From contig CALLFZ010000010.1 in the NCBI GenBank assembly GCA_938010045.1, positions 124,001-188,000 of the forward strand: DNA of 64,000 nucleotides. The letters are read 5' to 3'. Every line of letters starts with the position of its first letter. Positions within the stretch are counted from its first letter, which is position 1. Positions 47,743 through 56,956 of the stretch are shown piece after piece. This stretch comes from an uncultured bacterium (GTDB taxonomy: Bacteria; Verrucomicrobiota; Kiritimatiellia; PWTM01). A program made the translations under genes and the position numbers. The notes under the pieces are model-generated. The model had not been told where the DNA came from. It worked only from the letters and a program-made list of their open reading frames with translations, and ran no database searches.

Positions 47743-49215
47743 TTACGGGGTACGCGAGGGGGGAGCTCGGATGCCGGGGCCGGGCTGCGGTTCGTCGCCG
47801 AGGTCCGCGCGGGCGTCGGCGGCGATCTTCAGAAGCCGCTCGACGATGTCGGGGTGCCGGTGTTGAACGTCCGTGGTTTCGCCGATGTCGGTCGCGAGGT
47901 CGTAGAGCGCCTGCGGCACGCGACGGGACCCCATGGGGCCGGGAAGACCGTCGCGGCCGGCCTCAACCCCCTCGTAGGTGCGGGATAGGTGCGGCACCAT
48001 GAGCTTCCAGTTGCGCCAACGCACGCCCGTGAGCGTGCGGCCGTAGTAGTACCAGTATTCGGTGCGCGGTTCCGCGTTGGGCACGCCGAAGAGCAGCGAA
48101 GACATGTCCACGCCATCGAGCTTGCGCGGCGGCAGCGGCGCACCGGCCAGCGCGGCGAAGGTCGGCAACAGGTCAATGGTCGCGGCGAGGCGGTCGCAGG
48201 TGACACCGGCCGGCACGCGTCCGGGCCACCACGCGATGCAGAAGACGCGCGCGCCACCTTCCCACATCGTGCCTTTGCCCTCGCGGAGAGGCCGCGCGCT
48301 CCCGGCATGGTTGCCATAGTTGAGCCACGGGCCGTTGTCGGAGGTCACGATCACGAGGGTGCGACGGTCAAGACCGTGGCGTTGCAGCGCCGCGACAACT
48401 TCGCCGACCGACCAGTCGAGTTCCATCATCACATCGCCATAAAGGCCGTGGCCGCTGCGGCCTCGGAATCGTGACGAGACTCCGAGCGGCACATGGGGCA
48501 TCGAGTGGGCCAGGTAGAGGAAGAACGGCCGCTCGCGAGTGCGCTCGATGAAGGCGACGGCGCGCTCAGTGTAGAGCCGGGTCAGCTCGTCCTGGTCGGC
48601 AAGACTGCGAATCTCACGTACGCGCTCATTCCCCTCCATGAGGTGGAGCGGCGGGTATCGGCGACGGTGGGGACGGCCGTCGTCGGGCGGCCATGGCTCA
48701 CCCTCGGGCGGGATCGGCGTGCCGTCGTAGTCCACGGGCCACATGTCGTTTGAGTACGGCAGGCCGAAATATTCATCGAAGCCCTGCTGGAGCGGGAGAT
48801 ACGGTGGCTGGTCGCCAAGGTGCCATTTGCCGATCGCCGCGCACGTGTAGCCGCGCGTTTTCAATACATCCGCGATAGTGTCCTCCTCCGGGGCAAGGCC
48901 GCCGGGCGCGTTGGGACCGAGCGCGCCGAGCACACCCACCCGGACCGAGTGGCAACCGGTGAGCAGGGCCGCGCGTGAGGCACTGCAGACCGCTTGAGAG
49001 ACAAGGAAGTTGGTGAACCGCATGCCGTCCGAGGCCAGGCGATCCATGTTCGGGGTAAGGCCGGCCGCGCCGCCGAAACAGGCAGGGTCGGCGTAGCCCA
49101 TGTCGTCCATAAAAATGACGACAAAATTCGGCGGCGGCTCGGCGGCCCGCGCCGGGAGGACGAGCGCGAGCAACGCACCGCACCATCTCGCCGCGCTGGA
49201 GGGTTTCACGTTCAT
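47743..49215 (-). CDS. Exported sulfatase (type I, formylglycine-dependent)
   Basis: A 490-residue periplasmic or secreted sulfatase with a Sec signal ending PARA-AEPP. Metal-binding VIFMDDMGYAD is at residues 33-43. The activation motif is C77-S-A-S-R81 within AVCSASRAALLTG, where Cys becomes formylglycine; the usual Pro is Ala. IGKWHLG, PFFLYLAHSMPHVP and VTSDNGPW follow the family order. It likely desulfates polysaccharides or other organic sulfates. The maturation enzyme is not in the window. The -10 hexamer lies so close to the ATG that the mRNA may be nearly leaderless; no ribosome binding site is seen. Confidence 0.93.
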   Translation of the reverse strand: MNVKPSSAARWCGALLALVLPARAAEPPPNFVVIFMDDMGYADPACFGGAAGLTPNMDRLASDGMRFTNFLVSQAVCSASRAALLTGCHSVRVGVLGALGPNAPGGLAPEEDTIADVLKTRGYTCAAIGKWHLGDQPPYLPLQQGFDEYFGLPYSNDMWPVDYDGTPIPPEGEPWPPDDGRPHRRRYPPLHLMEGNERVREIRSLADQDELTRLYTERAVAFIERTRERPFFLYLAHSMPHVPLGVSSRFRGRSGHGLYGDVMMELDWSVGEVVAALQRHGLDRRTLVIVTSDNGPWLNYGNHAGSARPLREGKGTMWEGGARVFCIAWWPGRVPAGVTCDRLAATIDLLPTFAALAGAPLPPRKLDGVDMSSLLFGVPNAEPRTEYWYYYGRTLTGVRWRNWKLMVPHLSRTYEGVEAGRDGLPGPMGSRRVPQALYDLATDIGETTDVQHRHPDIVERLLKIAADARADLGDEPQPGPGIRAPPSRTP

Positions 49216-49223
49216 AGGGATTC

Positions 49224-49252
49224 ATTCTATCCGTGCCGCAGGTCGGAATCAA
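49224..49252 (-). promoter_or_regulatory. Promoter of the sulfatase gene
   Basis: Minus strand: TTGATT (49252-49247), 17-base spacer, TAGAAT (49229-49224). The -10 matches five of six consensus positions and the spacing is ideal. Transcription should start about two bases ahead of the ATG at 49215. Confidence 0.5.
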
Positions 49253-49398
49253 TGAGCGGGGGCGGATGCTTCCCCTCCAAGGCTTGGCCGAACATGCGCT
49301 CGAACTATCCATGGTTGGGACGCGCGAGAACTGTTCGCGAAGGCCGGAGGCAACGCCGGAACACCGCGCCGGGCGCCGGGCGGCGCCCATCGCGTCCG

Positions 49399-51075
49399 TC
49401 AGGGTACGGGGAAGCGCGCGGTGAGCTCGCGCACGGCCGTTCGCACGCGCGTGATCGCGTCCTCGTCGCCCGGGGCCCGCAGAACATCGAGGATCCAACC
49501 GCCGATCTGGCGCATTTCGTCGGGCCCCATACCGCGCGTCGTGACGGCGGCGGTGCCGATGCGAATGCCGGAGGTGACAAATGGACTGCGTGTGTCGAAG
49601 GGAATCGCGTTTTTGTTCACCGTGATACCGGCCCGGTCGAGCGCGGCAGCGGCGTCCTTGCCGGTCCAGCCGAGGACACTGACGTCGGCGAGCATCAGGT
49701 GGTTATCGGTGCCGCCAGAGACGAGACGCACCCCGCCGGCGGCCAGAGTCTCGGCCAACACGCGTGCGTTTTCGACGATTCGGTGGGCGTAGTCGCGGAA
49801 CTCCGGCGTCATCGCCTCTTTCAGGCAGACGGCCTTGGCGGCGATGACGTGCATCAGGGGGCCGCCCTGCACCCCGGGGAAGCAGGCCTTGTCGATCTCG
49901 GCGGCGTACTGGGCACGGCAAAGGATCAGGCCGCTGCGAGGGCCGCGCAGGGTTTTGTGGGTGGTGGTCGTGACGACGTCGCACCACGGGACCGGGTTCG
50001 GATGGGCGCCGCCGGCCACGAGGCCGGCAATGTGGGCCATATCGAACACGAGCCGCGCCCCGACGTGGTCCGCGATGGCGCGGAGGCGCTCAAAGTCCCA
50101 GAGGCGCGGGTAGGCGCTGGCGCCGGCCATGATCATCGCGGGGCGGTGTTCGGCGGCGAGGCGTTCGAGGTGATCGTAGTCAATGCGCTCGGTGTCGCGG
50201 GCGACGCCATAGGGAACGATGCGGTAGAGGCGGCCGGAGATGTTCATCGGGTGGCCGTGGGTGAGGTGGCCGCCCTCGGCGAGGCTCATGGCCATGAGTG
50301 TGTCGCCGGGCTTGAGCAGCGCGAGATAGACGGTGAGGTTCGCGTTGCTGCCGGAGTGGGGCTGGACGTTCGCGTGGTCGGCGCCGAAGAGGGCCTTCGC
50401 GCGGTCGATCGCGAGCCGCTCGGCAACGTCCACGTGCTCGCAGCCGCCGTACCAGCGTTTGCCGGGATAGCCCTCGGCGTACTTGTTGGTCAGCACGGAT
50501 GCGGTCGCCTCGCGCACGGCACGGCTGGTGTAGTTCTCGGAAGCGATGAGCTCGAGGTTCTCGCGCTGGCGGGCCTCCTCGGCAACGATCGCGGCCGCCA
50601 GCTCGGGATCCTCGGCGGCGAGGGCACGGTCGGCCGGACACGATTCGAGCGCGCGGATCTTGCCAACGCGTCGCTCGTGCCGGCCACCCTCGAACGAGGC
50701 GCCGAGCCACGCATCGAGGATGCGGTCGGCCTCCAACGGCGAGAGAAGACCACCACCGAGCGCAAGCACGTTCGCGTTGTTGTGGCGGCGCGCCATCTCG
50801 GCCATGTGCGGGGTGAGGCAGAGCGCGGCGCGAACCGCGGGGACCTTGTTGGCGACAATCGAGGCGCCGATGCCGGTGGTGCAGATCACGATTCCCTGGT
50901 CAGCGTGGCCGTCGGCGACACGACGCGCCACCTCAGAAGCATAGTCGGGATAGTCCACCGGCGCCGCGGTGTACGGACCGACGTCGTTCACCTCGTGCCC
51001 CAGTTCGGCGAGCCGCCGCACCAGGTGCTGCTTCAGCGCGAATCCGCCGTGATCCGATCCGATCACCACCTTCAT
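49399..51075 (-). CDS. Fused ribose-5-phosphate isomerase B and serine hydroxymethyltransferase
   Basis: A 558-residue two-enzyme protein. Residues 1-148 are RpiB, interconverting ribose 5-phosphate and ribulose 5-phosphate: [15 protein letters not shown], the active-site Cys in [14 protein letters not shown], then [13 protein letters not shown]. Residues 152-558 are GlyA, making glycine and methylene-tetrahydrofolate from serine: [38 protein letters not shown], the PLP lysine in [12 protein letters not shown], and [11 protein letters not shown]. Both active sites look complete and there is no stop or frameshift between them. It overlaps the phosphatase gene upstream by four bases. In Bacillus the same three functions are separate neighbours (ywlE, ywlF, glyA). 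Confidence 0.95.
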   Translation of the reverse strand: MKVVIGSDHGGFALKQHLVRRLAELGHEVNDVGPYTAAPVDYPDYASEVARRVADGHADQGIVICTTGIGASIVANKVPAVRAALCLTPHMAEMARRHNNANVLALGGGLLSPLEADRILDAWLGASFEGGRHERRVGKIRALESCPADRALAAEDPELAAAIVAEEARQRENLELIASENYTSRAVREATASVLTNKYAEGYPGKRWYGGCEHVDVAERLAIDRAKALFGADHANVQPHSGSNANLTVYLALLKPGDTLMAMSLAEGGHLTHGHPMNISGRLYRIVPYGVARDTERIDYDHLERLAAEHRPAMIMAGASAYPRLWDFERLRAIADHVGARLVFDMAHIAGLVAGGAHPNPVPWCDVVTTTTHKTLRGPRSGLILCRAQYAAEIDKACFPGVQGGPLMHVIAAKAVCLKEAMTPEFRDYAHRIVENARVLAETLAAGGVRLVSGGTDNHLMLADVSVLGWTGKDAAAALDRAGITVNKNAIPFDTRSPFVTSGIRIGTAAVTTRGMGPDEMRQIGGWILDVLRAPGDEDAITRVRTAVRELTARFPVP

Positions 51076-51581
51076 GTGGGGGTCCTTTCCGCGTCCGCAG
51101 CGGTGTCGGTCTCGCGCAGCGTCAGTACGAGGTCGGACACTGCCGCGTCGATCAAATCTCGTACGCGCCGATAGAGGTCCACCGATCCCCCGATGGGATC
51201 GGGAATATCGGCCGCCCCGCCGACGCGGAATGATCCCAGCGTTCGCACACGGCCGGCCGCCTCAGGAAAACGACCCTCGATCTCGCGGGCCTGCGACTCG
51301 GTCATCGCGATGATCCACGCGGCCCGCTGGACAAGGTCGGCGGTCAGCGGGCGGGTGCGGTGCGGCGAGAGGTCCGGCCCCAGCTCCCGCATCACCTCGA
51401 CGCTTTCCGGCGCCGCGGGGTGTCCAGCCGCCGCGGCGAGGCCGGCGGAGACGGCCATCCAACCGAGAGACGAACCGCCGCGCAGGCGGAAGAGCACTTC
51501 CGCCATCGGGCTGCGGCAAGTGTTGCCGGTGCAGACGAAGAGAATCGTCCGCGCGGAGTGGTTCGCCGTGGCCTCATTCAC
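51072..51581 (-). CDS. Low-molecular-weight protein phosphatase (YwlE-like)
   Basis: A 169-residue cytoplasmic phosphatase. The P-loop C17-TGNTC-R23-S and the catalytic DP in ADIPDPIGG are intact. Family members dephosphorylate tyrosine or, in the YwlE group, arginine. The Thr in the P-loop (CTGNTCRS) favours the YwlE group, whose members have Thr where tyrosine phosphatases have Ile or Leu. The start is GTG at 51581 with no clear ribosome binding site. It is coupled by an ATGA overlap to the RpiB-GlyA fusion, matching the ywlE-rpiB-glyA order of Firmicutes. Confidence 0.9.
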   Translation of the reverse strand: MNEATANHSARTILFVCTGNTCRSPMAEVLFRLRGGSSLGWMAVSAGLAAAAGHPAAPESVEVMRELGPDLSPHRTRPLTADLVQRAAWIIAMTESQAREIEGRFPEAAGRVRTLGSFRVGGAADIPDPIGGSVDLYRRVRDLIDAAVSDLVLTLRETDTAADAERTPT

Positions 51582-51589
51582 GGCCGGAG

Positions 51590-51619
51590 ATGTTAGTCTG
51601 ACGGACAGGGGTCAGGCAA
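51590..51619 (-). promoter_or_regulatory. Possible promoter of the phosphatase/RpiB-GlyA operon
   Basis: Minus strand: TTGCCT (51619-51614), 18-base spacer, TAACAT (51595-51590), eight bases before the GTG start. As with the sulfatase, transcription would begin almost at the start codon and no ribosome binding site is present. Confidence 0.3.
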
Positions 51620-51664
51620 CCGGCCCGGCCGCTGGGGCGGTACAAGATCGACGGGCCTCGCTGT

Positions 51665-54600
51665 CTATGGTGCTGGCCGGCTTGCGGCGCGCAGAAGGTA
51701 GGCGTGGACCGCCGGATCGTGGTCGAGCGCGAGTTCGCCGTTCTCGCGGCAAACCGCGACGCGCGGAGGAACGAGGCCAGTCGCGGCGGGCTCCGGCTCG
51801 ATCGCGGTGATCTCGGCGGACAATCCCGGGAACTTCGACGGCCTCAGACGAATGCGGAACGGCGATGCCTCGGGCAGCGGCACAATCCGCCCGCCCCCCC
51901 GACCATCGAGTTCGAGACGGAAGGCGCCATCGGTCGCGGCCCAGCCCAGATCCACCATGGTGCCCTTGGGATTTAGGCCGGCGGGAGCCGACGAGCCCGT
52001 CGCGCTGGGTTCCGACACAATACCGGTCGCACGGCCGGTGGGGCCGGGCGTGAGGTCGAGTGTGGCGATCCAGATGCGCGATTCGCCATCGTCCGGACCT
52101 TCGAGCGCGCGCCGGCCCCAGTGGTTGTACAACCCGACGAGCAACCGAAAACGGCCCGAACGACCGACCGGCAGCGGCATCGCACGCTCATATCTTAGCT
52201 CGCCCGACCAGGTCTCCGTCGGTCGGGGCGGGGCATGGTCATCCTGTGCGAGGATGGAGCTGGCCGGGGCGTCCGGGCTCTCGGGGACGAGATGCACCAG
52301 GACCGTCAAGTTGCGTCCCGGCGACTGGCGGCACGTCCAAACGAGCTCATAGTGCAGGCGGCCCTGTTCGATGCGGGCGTTGGCCATCGAGGGACGCACG
52401 CGCGCCGGGCGCGGCGAGGGCTCGTGGAAGGAGGTGCGCGCCGAGAGGTAGCGAGTGAGCGGCGAGGCGCTCCATTCGACGATGTGCCCGCCGCTTCGTT
52501 CGACCGCAGCTGTGGCGGCGGGCGTCATCGCGTACCAACCGCGGGGCGGCAGGATGTGGCCCGCGATCGTCCAGTCCTCCTCGTCGAGGTTCACGTGCAC
52601 CACGGCGCCATGGTCCCAGCGCACGGTCTGCCGGTGAATGCGTCCGTCCGCGAACTCGTGCGCGACGATGCGCCGCATGGCCAGCGAGCGCGCGACCTCG
52701 GCCATGAGCCAGTACTTGCGCACCGCGGCGGGCCCCCAGGATGTCGCATCGGTCATCGGCGGGTGCCCCCCGAGGATTTCGGCGGCCAGATACTCGTCGC
52801 TGTTGATCCCATGCCAACGGCCGCGGCCGGCGGCAAATCGGGAGGAGTAGCCCGCACCATAGAGGATGAAGCGATCGTGATGCGCGGCGTCCATCCACGG
52901 CACGCGCGCCCATCGTTCGCAGCGGGCGCGGATGGAGAAGATCGGCCGAGGCTCGTCCGTGAGACGCAGCCATTGACAGTCCGCGCCGTCGAGCCATCCG
53001 ATGAGATGGTCGTGGCCGGCCTCGGACGTGGTGGGCGCACCCCCGAACGCGTCGCGGAGGTACGCGAAGGCCTCGCCCCAGTGGCGTCGCATCTCGGCCG
53101 GCGTGTGGCGGCGGCCCTCATGGTCGTACCACTCGCCACAGGGCTGCGCGGCGAACACGTCGACGAAACTGCACGTCGGGCGAACGTGGGCTCGGATGAG
53201 ATCCACGTTGCGGCTCACGAACGGCAAGATCGCGTCGGGACGCCACTTGTAGGAGAGCGCGTCGCGGCTTTCGTTGTACCAAGCACGGTGGGGACGTCCG
53301 TCGGCCGTGAAGTAGATACGGCGGTACGAGTAGCCCTCGGCGTCGGGGTAGAAATCGATGTAGTTATCGTGCAGGCCCCACAGTACGTCGGACGCGCGCG
53401 CGAGCCGCTCGATGCGCCGCAGGTCCTCCGGCGTGCCGACGCGCGGGTTCGGAGGCCAGATATCGGGCAGCCGGTAGTCATAGCCCCAGCGCTGCCAGTT
53501 ATGGATGATGAGCACGCTGTTGGTCAGCCCGTAGCGAACCATGCGCGCGAGGTTCGTTTCGATCTGCTCGAAGCGGCCGTCCCAGATATCGAAGACGAAC
53601 CGTCCCGCCAGACGTGGCACCGCAGCAGCGGCTTGGCGCGGATCGGCGCGGCGCCAACCGATCGCCAGATCCATCGCCCGACGACCGCACATCAGCGAAA
53701 GCGTGCCGGCCATCTGCGCTTCCAAGGAAGCGATGCCCGAGGCCGGATCCACGGCGAAGAGCCGGGGCGGAACGTCAAAGGCCTCCAGCACGGCGGGTCC
53801 GTCGTCGAACTCGATCCCCACGTGGCTACTGGCGAGCGAATGCCCGCCCGCGTACCACACGTTGGCGCCGGGGCGTTCGACGACGTACCCGTGGCCCCAG
53901 TACACGCGGGCGGGGGTGGCGTCCCACGCACCGGGGCGCAGCCGCGTCACGGCGCGCGGACACTCCACCGCGAGGCGCAACGTCCCGACCTGCGGGCGAA
54001 GTGTGACCGTGAGGGGAAATTCGCCGTGATCATCCGCCATCCGGTGGAGCAGCCGGAGCGCACCGCCGGGCAGCCGGTCGGTCTCGACGCCGAGACAGAG
54101 CACAGTGCCCGGATATCGTCCCGCCGGCCGGCCCTCCACATCCACCTCAATGCCGGCAAGCGCGGCGGACCCACCGCCGCGCGCGGCGAGCGCGAGGGTG
54201 CCATCGAGCAGACCAGCGCGGCCAAGGCGTAACGCGGCGGCCGAACCGTCACCGAGAGCGAAGGTCTGCGCGCCGTCCGGCCGGGCCTCGCCGTCCGCAA
54301 CACGCTGCGCGAGCTCGCGCAGAACCGCCGTGTCGGCCCGTTGCGGCCGAACGCCACCTCGACTCGGCAAGAGAGCGCGAGCCGTCCCGGCAACCAGCAC
54401 TGGGTCGGCCCACCACGCCTGATCGAAGGAGGTGTTGCGCTTCGGCCCGGGATCGAACTCCAGTCGCAGGCGAACGGTGCGCCCAGTCCAAGCCGTCAGA
54501 TCCACCACGATGTCGCGCCACTGCCGATGCTCGCACAACTCTTCGTACACCGGCGACGGCGGCTCGCCGGTGCCCGAGACCTCGAACACGAGCACACGGC

Positions 54601-55390
54601 CGGTCACGCCGTCGCTTCGGCCCCGTTCACTCTCACCGCTGTGATGAATTACGGTCGCGGTTCGAAGTTCGACCGGGCCGACCCGGGGCAATTCCACGGT
54701 CCACTCGACCCACGCGGAGCCAGCACCTCCGTTCCACGGAACATGCATGCCGATCGCATCCCGCGGATCGGCGGGCGGTACACGCGATAGCGACACGGAC
54801 GCCCGGGATGTCGGATCCGAGCCAACCCATCCAGGGGTCGGGACCACCTGTTCGGGGCCCGTGTCATACGCCCAACCGAAACGGTGGGCGCGTGATGCAC
54901 GCAGCGAGAGCACGCGATCCGGTCGCAACCGCAATGGCGCGGGTGGCGCCCCGTTCGACGGCGCGGATGGGGGAGACCGACGCCGAACCTCAAAGATGCG
55001 CACGGCGTGAACCTCCACCGTCGGTGAACCGGAGGGGCGGAGCCGGACGTGAACGGGATAGAGCGCGTCGAACACGAACGGACCGCTGACCATCCGCGCC
55101 ATCACCGTTGTGGACCCGCCCGCCGCCAACTCGAGTGGGAAGCGATCGGGACCTTCGCAACGCCAATCGTCCACGAGGCCCTCCACGCACAGTTCGCCCC
55201 GCCATGCCACGGCTCGTCCGTTGGAGACGGTGATCGAGACCGGTTGAGGCGTGGTCGGATCCTCCACCGGCGGCACCTCGCTCACGTGCAGCTTGAGGCC
55301 CTGCTCAACGACGTCGTGACCCGACCATGAGAACGCCGCATTCCGCAGCACAAGTACGGCCAACGCCACACCCCGGATCCACCAGCGCAT
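51665..55390 (-). CDS. Very large exported glycosidase-like protein (DUF5696/GH101-GH129-like)
   Basis: About 1241 residues, exported by an N-terminal signal (MRWWIRGVALAVLVL). Residues 20-130 look like a beta-sandwich of the CARDB or Ig type. Residues 130-320 resemble an NPCBM-like carbohydrate-binding beta-sandwich with WVEWTVELP and WRDIVVDLTAWTGRTVRLRLEF. Residues 330-560 form a galactose-mutarotase-like beta domain. Residues 595-930 resemble a TIM barrel, with FVFDIWDGRF, IIHNWQRWGYDY, GLHDNYIDFYPDA and a later TSEAGHDHLIGW containing candidate acidic residues. The C-terminal 300 residues are beta-rich. The LHDNYIDFYPDA word points to glycosidases near GH101/GH129 (endo-alpha-N-acetylgalactosaminidase). 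Specificity cannot be read. AGGAG five bases ahead supports ATG 55390. Confidence 0.75.
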   Translation of the reverse strand: MRWWIRGVALAVLVLRNAAFSWSGHDVVEQGLKLHVSEVPPVEDPTTPQPVSITVSNGRAVAWRGELCVEGLVDDWRCEGPDRFPLELAAGGSTTVMARMVSGPFVFDALYPVHVRLRPSGSPTVEVHAVRIFEVRRRSPPSAPSNGAPPAPLRLRPDRVLSLRASRAHRFGWAYDTGPEQVVPTPGWVGSDPTSRASVSLSRVPPADPRDAIGMHVPWNGGAGSAWVEWTVELPRVGPVELRTATVIHHSGESERGRSDGVTGRVLVFEVSGTGEPPSPVYEELCEHRQWRDIVVDLTAWTGRTVRLRLEFDPGPKRNTSFDQAWWADPVLVAGTARALLPSRGGVRPQRADTAVLRELAQRVADGEARPDGAQTFALGDGSAAALRLGRAGLLDGTLALAARGGGSAALAGIEVDVEGRPAGRYPGTVLCLGVETDRLPGGALRLLHRMADDHGEFPLTVTLRPQVGTLRLAVECPRAVTRLRPGAWDATPARVYWGHGYVVERPGANVWYAGGHSLASSHVGIEFDDGPAVLEAFDVPPRLFAVDPASGIASLEAQMAGTLSLMCGRRAMDLAIGWRRADPRQAAAAVPRLAGRFVFDIWDGRFEQIETNLARMVRYGLTNSVLIIHNWQRWGYDYRLPDIWPPNPRVGTPEDLRRIERLARASDVLWGLHDNYIDFYPDAEGYSYRRIYFTADGRPHRAWYNESRDALSYKWRPDAILPFVSRNVDLIRAHVRPTCSFVDVFAAQPCGEWYDHEGRRHTPAEMRRHWGEAFAYLRDAFGGAPTTSEAGHDHLIGWLDGADCQWLRLTDEPRPIFSIRARCERWARVPWMDAAHHDRFILYGAGYSSRFAAGRGRWHGINSDEYLAAEILGGHPPMTDATSWGPAAVRKYWLMAEVARSLAMRRIVAHEFADGRIHRQTVRWDHGAVVHVNLDEEDWTIAGHILPPRGWYAMTPAATAAVERSGGHIVEWSASPLTRYLSARTSFHEPSPRPARVRPSMANARIEQGRLHYELVWTCRQSPGRNLTVLVHLVPESPDAPASSILAQDDHAPPRPTETWSGELRYERAMPLPVGRSGRFRLLVGLYNHWGRRALEGPDDGESRIWIATLDLTPGPTGRATGIVSEPSATGSSAPAGLNPKGTMVDLGWAATDGAFRLELDGRGGGRIVPLPEASPFRIRLRPSKFPGLSAEITAIEPEPAATGLVPPRVAVCRENGELALDHDPAVHAYLLRAASRPAP

Positions 55391-55412
55391 CAGGACTCCT
55401 TGTTGTCGGCAC

Positions 55413-55441
55413 ATCATTTGCGCGGCGGTTTCAGATGTCAA
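55413..55441 (-). promoter_or_regulatory. Promoter of the glycosidase-like gene
   Basis: Minus strand: a perfect TTGACA (55441-55436), 17-base spacer, AATGAT (55418-55413), 22 bases ahead of the ATG at 55390. Confidence 0.45.
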
Positions 55442-55564
55442 ACGAACGTGCAACGCCGGCCATTGTGCGCGAAGTTCGCGGGTGCGCGCCCTCGCCCTGC
55501 TCCATGATGCCCAACGGCGCAACGGCACAGCCGCGATGGCGCGGCGACCGCCACAAGCCTCCAC

Positions 55565-55593
55565 TTGAAGACGGCGCGTGAGTTCGATAGAGT
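55565..55593 (+). promoter_or_regulatory. Promoter of the MocA-HtrA operon
   Basis: TTGAAG (55565-55570), 17-base spacer, TAGAGT (55588-55593), about 37 bases ahead of the ATG at 55631, with a GGAG ribosome binding site between. It is divergent to the promoter at 55413-55441, leaving about 120 bases of control region between them. Confidence 0.4.
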
Positions 55594-55630
55594 CGCCCGT
55601 CATGTGACTGCCGCACACGGAGAGTGATGC

Positions 55631-56956
55631 ATGAACCGTCGTTCCTTCCTGCGCGCCGGCGTGTCGGCCGGTAGCTTTTGGATCCTCCGCGGTGGTTCGC
55701 TGGGCGGACCGACCGCACCGAGCAACCAGCTCAACATCGCGATGATCGGCGTCTGGGGACGGGCGCTGGCCCATTACGACTCACTGAACAGCGAAAATAT
55801 CGTGGCGTTGTGCGACATCAACGAAAACCATCTGGCCGAGGCTGCGAAAAAGTACCCCCGCGCGAAGACCTATGTGGACTGGCGAAAGTGTCTTGAGCAG
55901 AAAGATCTTGACGCCATCATCTGCTGCACCGCCGACCACACCCACGCGCACATCGCCAACTGGGCGATGCACCGAGGACTGCACGTGTATATGGAAAAAC
56001 CGCTCGCGAACAGCGTTGAGGAGGCGCGGGTGGTGCGGGCGACGTATCTGAAGAACCGCGACCGGCTCGCGACGCAGGTCGGCACGCAGCGACATGCGCA
56101 CCCGAACTTCAACCGGCTGCGGGAGATGATCCATGACGGCGTGATTGGCGAACTTCGCGCGGCGTGGGCGTGGGGGAACCGTCAGATCCGTCGCCAGGGC
56201 TATTTGCCGGCTCAGGGCGAGCCGCCGCCCTGGCTGCATTGGGATCTGTGGCTCGGGCCGTCGCCGTACCATCCGTACAATCCGGGCTACTTCTCCGGCG
56301 GGCCCGGAGCGAACTGCCTGCAGTGGAACATGTACTGGGACTTTGGTAGCGGACAGGTGGGGGACATGGGCAGCCACACGATGGATATCGTGTGGAACGT
56401 GATTGATGGAACCCACCCGGTGTCGGCCGAAGCGACCGGCGAGCCCTTCAATCCGGAGGTGACTCCGGTCGAGCTGACGGCGACCTTCGAGCTGCCGAAG
56501 AACGATTGGCGGCCGGCGATCACGGTCCAGTGGTGCCAAGGCGGGCATATGCCGAAGACGCCGAAGGACTGGGTGGACCTCAACAAGATCGGCCACGGCG
56601 CGATGTTCAAGGGCACGCAGGGCATCGTGGTGGCCGACTTTACGTCGCGCATGGTCATCCCCGTGGGCGACCGAGCTGATCTGACGTACTACCGCCCGCG
56701 CCCGCCCGAGAAACTGCTGCCCGAGCCCGGCCACTTCCAGCGCGAGTGGATTGACGCGTGCAAAGGCGACAAGCGGACGTCCTGCAATTTCGATTACGCG
56801 GGGCTCATGATCGAGATGATGCTGCTGGGACTGGTCGCCTATCGCGTCGGGCGCAAGATCAACTACGACGGCGAAACAGGCGTGGTGACGAACATCCCCG
56901 AGGCGAACGCCCTGCTGCGGCGGACCTATCGGGACGGATGGCCGCTGCAACCATGA
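55631..56956 (+). CDS. Tat-exported Gfo/Idh/MocA-family oxidoreductase
   Basis: A 441-residue protein starting with a twin-arginine signal (MNRRSFLRAG). The Rossmann part shows AMIGVWGRALAHYDSL, VALCDINENHL, TADHTHAHIANWA and the family EKPLANSVEEA. The second domain has GDMGSHTMDIVWNVI with the conserved His. A Cys pair and aromatic-rich LHWDLWLGPSPYHPYNPGYF are typical of exported PVC members. First gene of a three-gene operon with two HtrA-like proteins, joined by a four-base overlap. GGAG eight bases ahead of the ATG. Likely acts on a glycan-derived sugar in the periplasm, possibly released by the adjacent glycosidase-like protein. Confidence 0.9.
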   Translation: MNRRSFLRAGVSAGSFWILRGGSLGGPTAPSNQLNIAMIGVWGRALAHYDSLNSENIVALCDINENHLAEAAKKYPRAKTYVDWRKCLEQKDLDAIICCTADHTHAHIANWAMHRGLHVYMEKPLANSVEEARVVRATYLKNRDRLATQVGTQRHAHPNFNRLREMIHDGVIGELRAAWAWGNRQIRRQGYLPAQGEPPPWLHWDLWLGPSPYHPYNPGYFSGGPGANCLQWNMYWDFGSGQVGDMGSHTMDIVWNVIDGTHPVSAEATGEPFNPEVTPVELTATFELPKNDWRPAITVQWCQGGHMPKTPKDWVDLNKIGHGAMFKGTQGIVVADFTSRMVIPVGDRADLTYYRPRPPEKLLPEPGHFQREWIDACKGDKRTSCNFDYAGLMIEMMLLGLVAYRVGRKINYDGETGVVTNIPEANALLRRTYRDGWPLQP

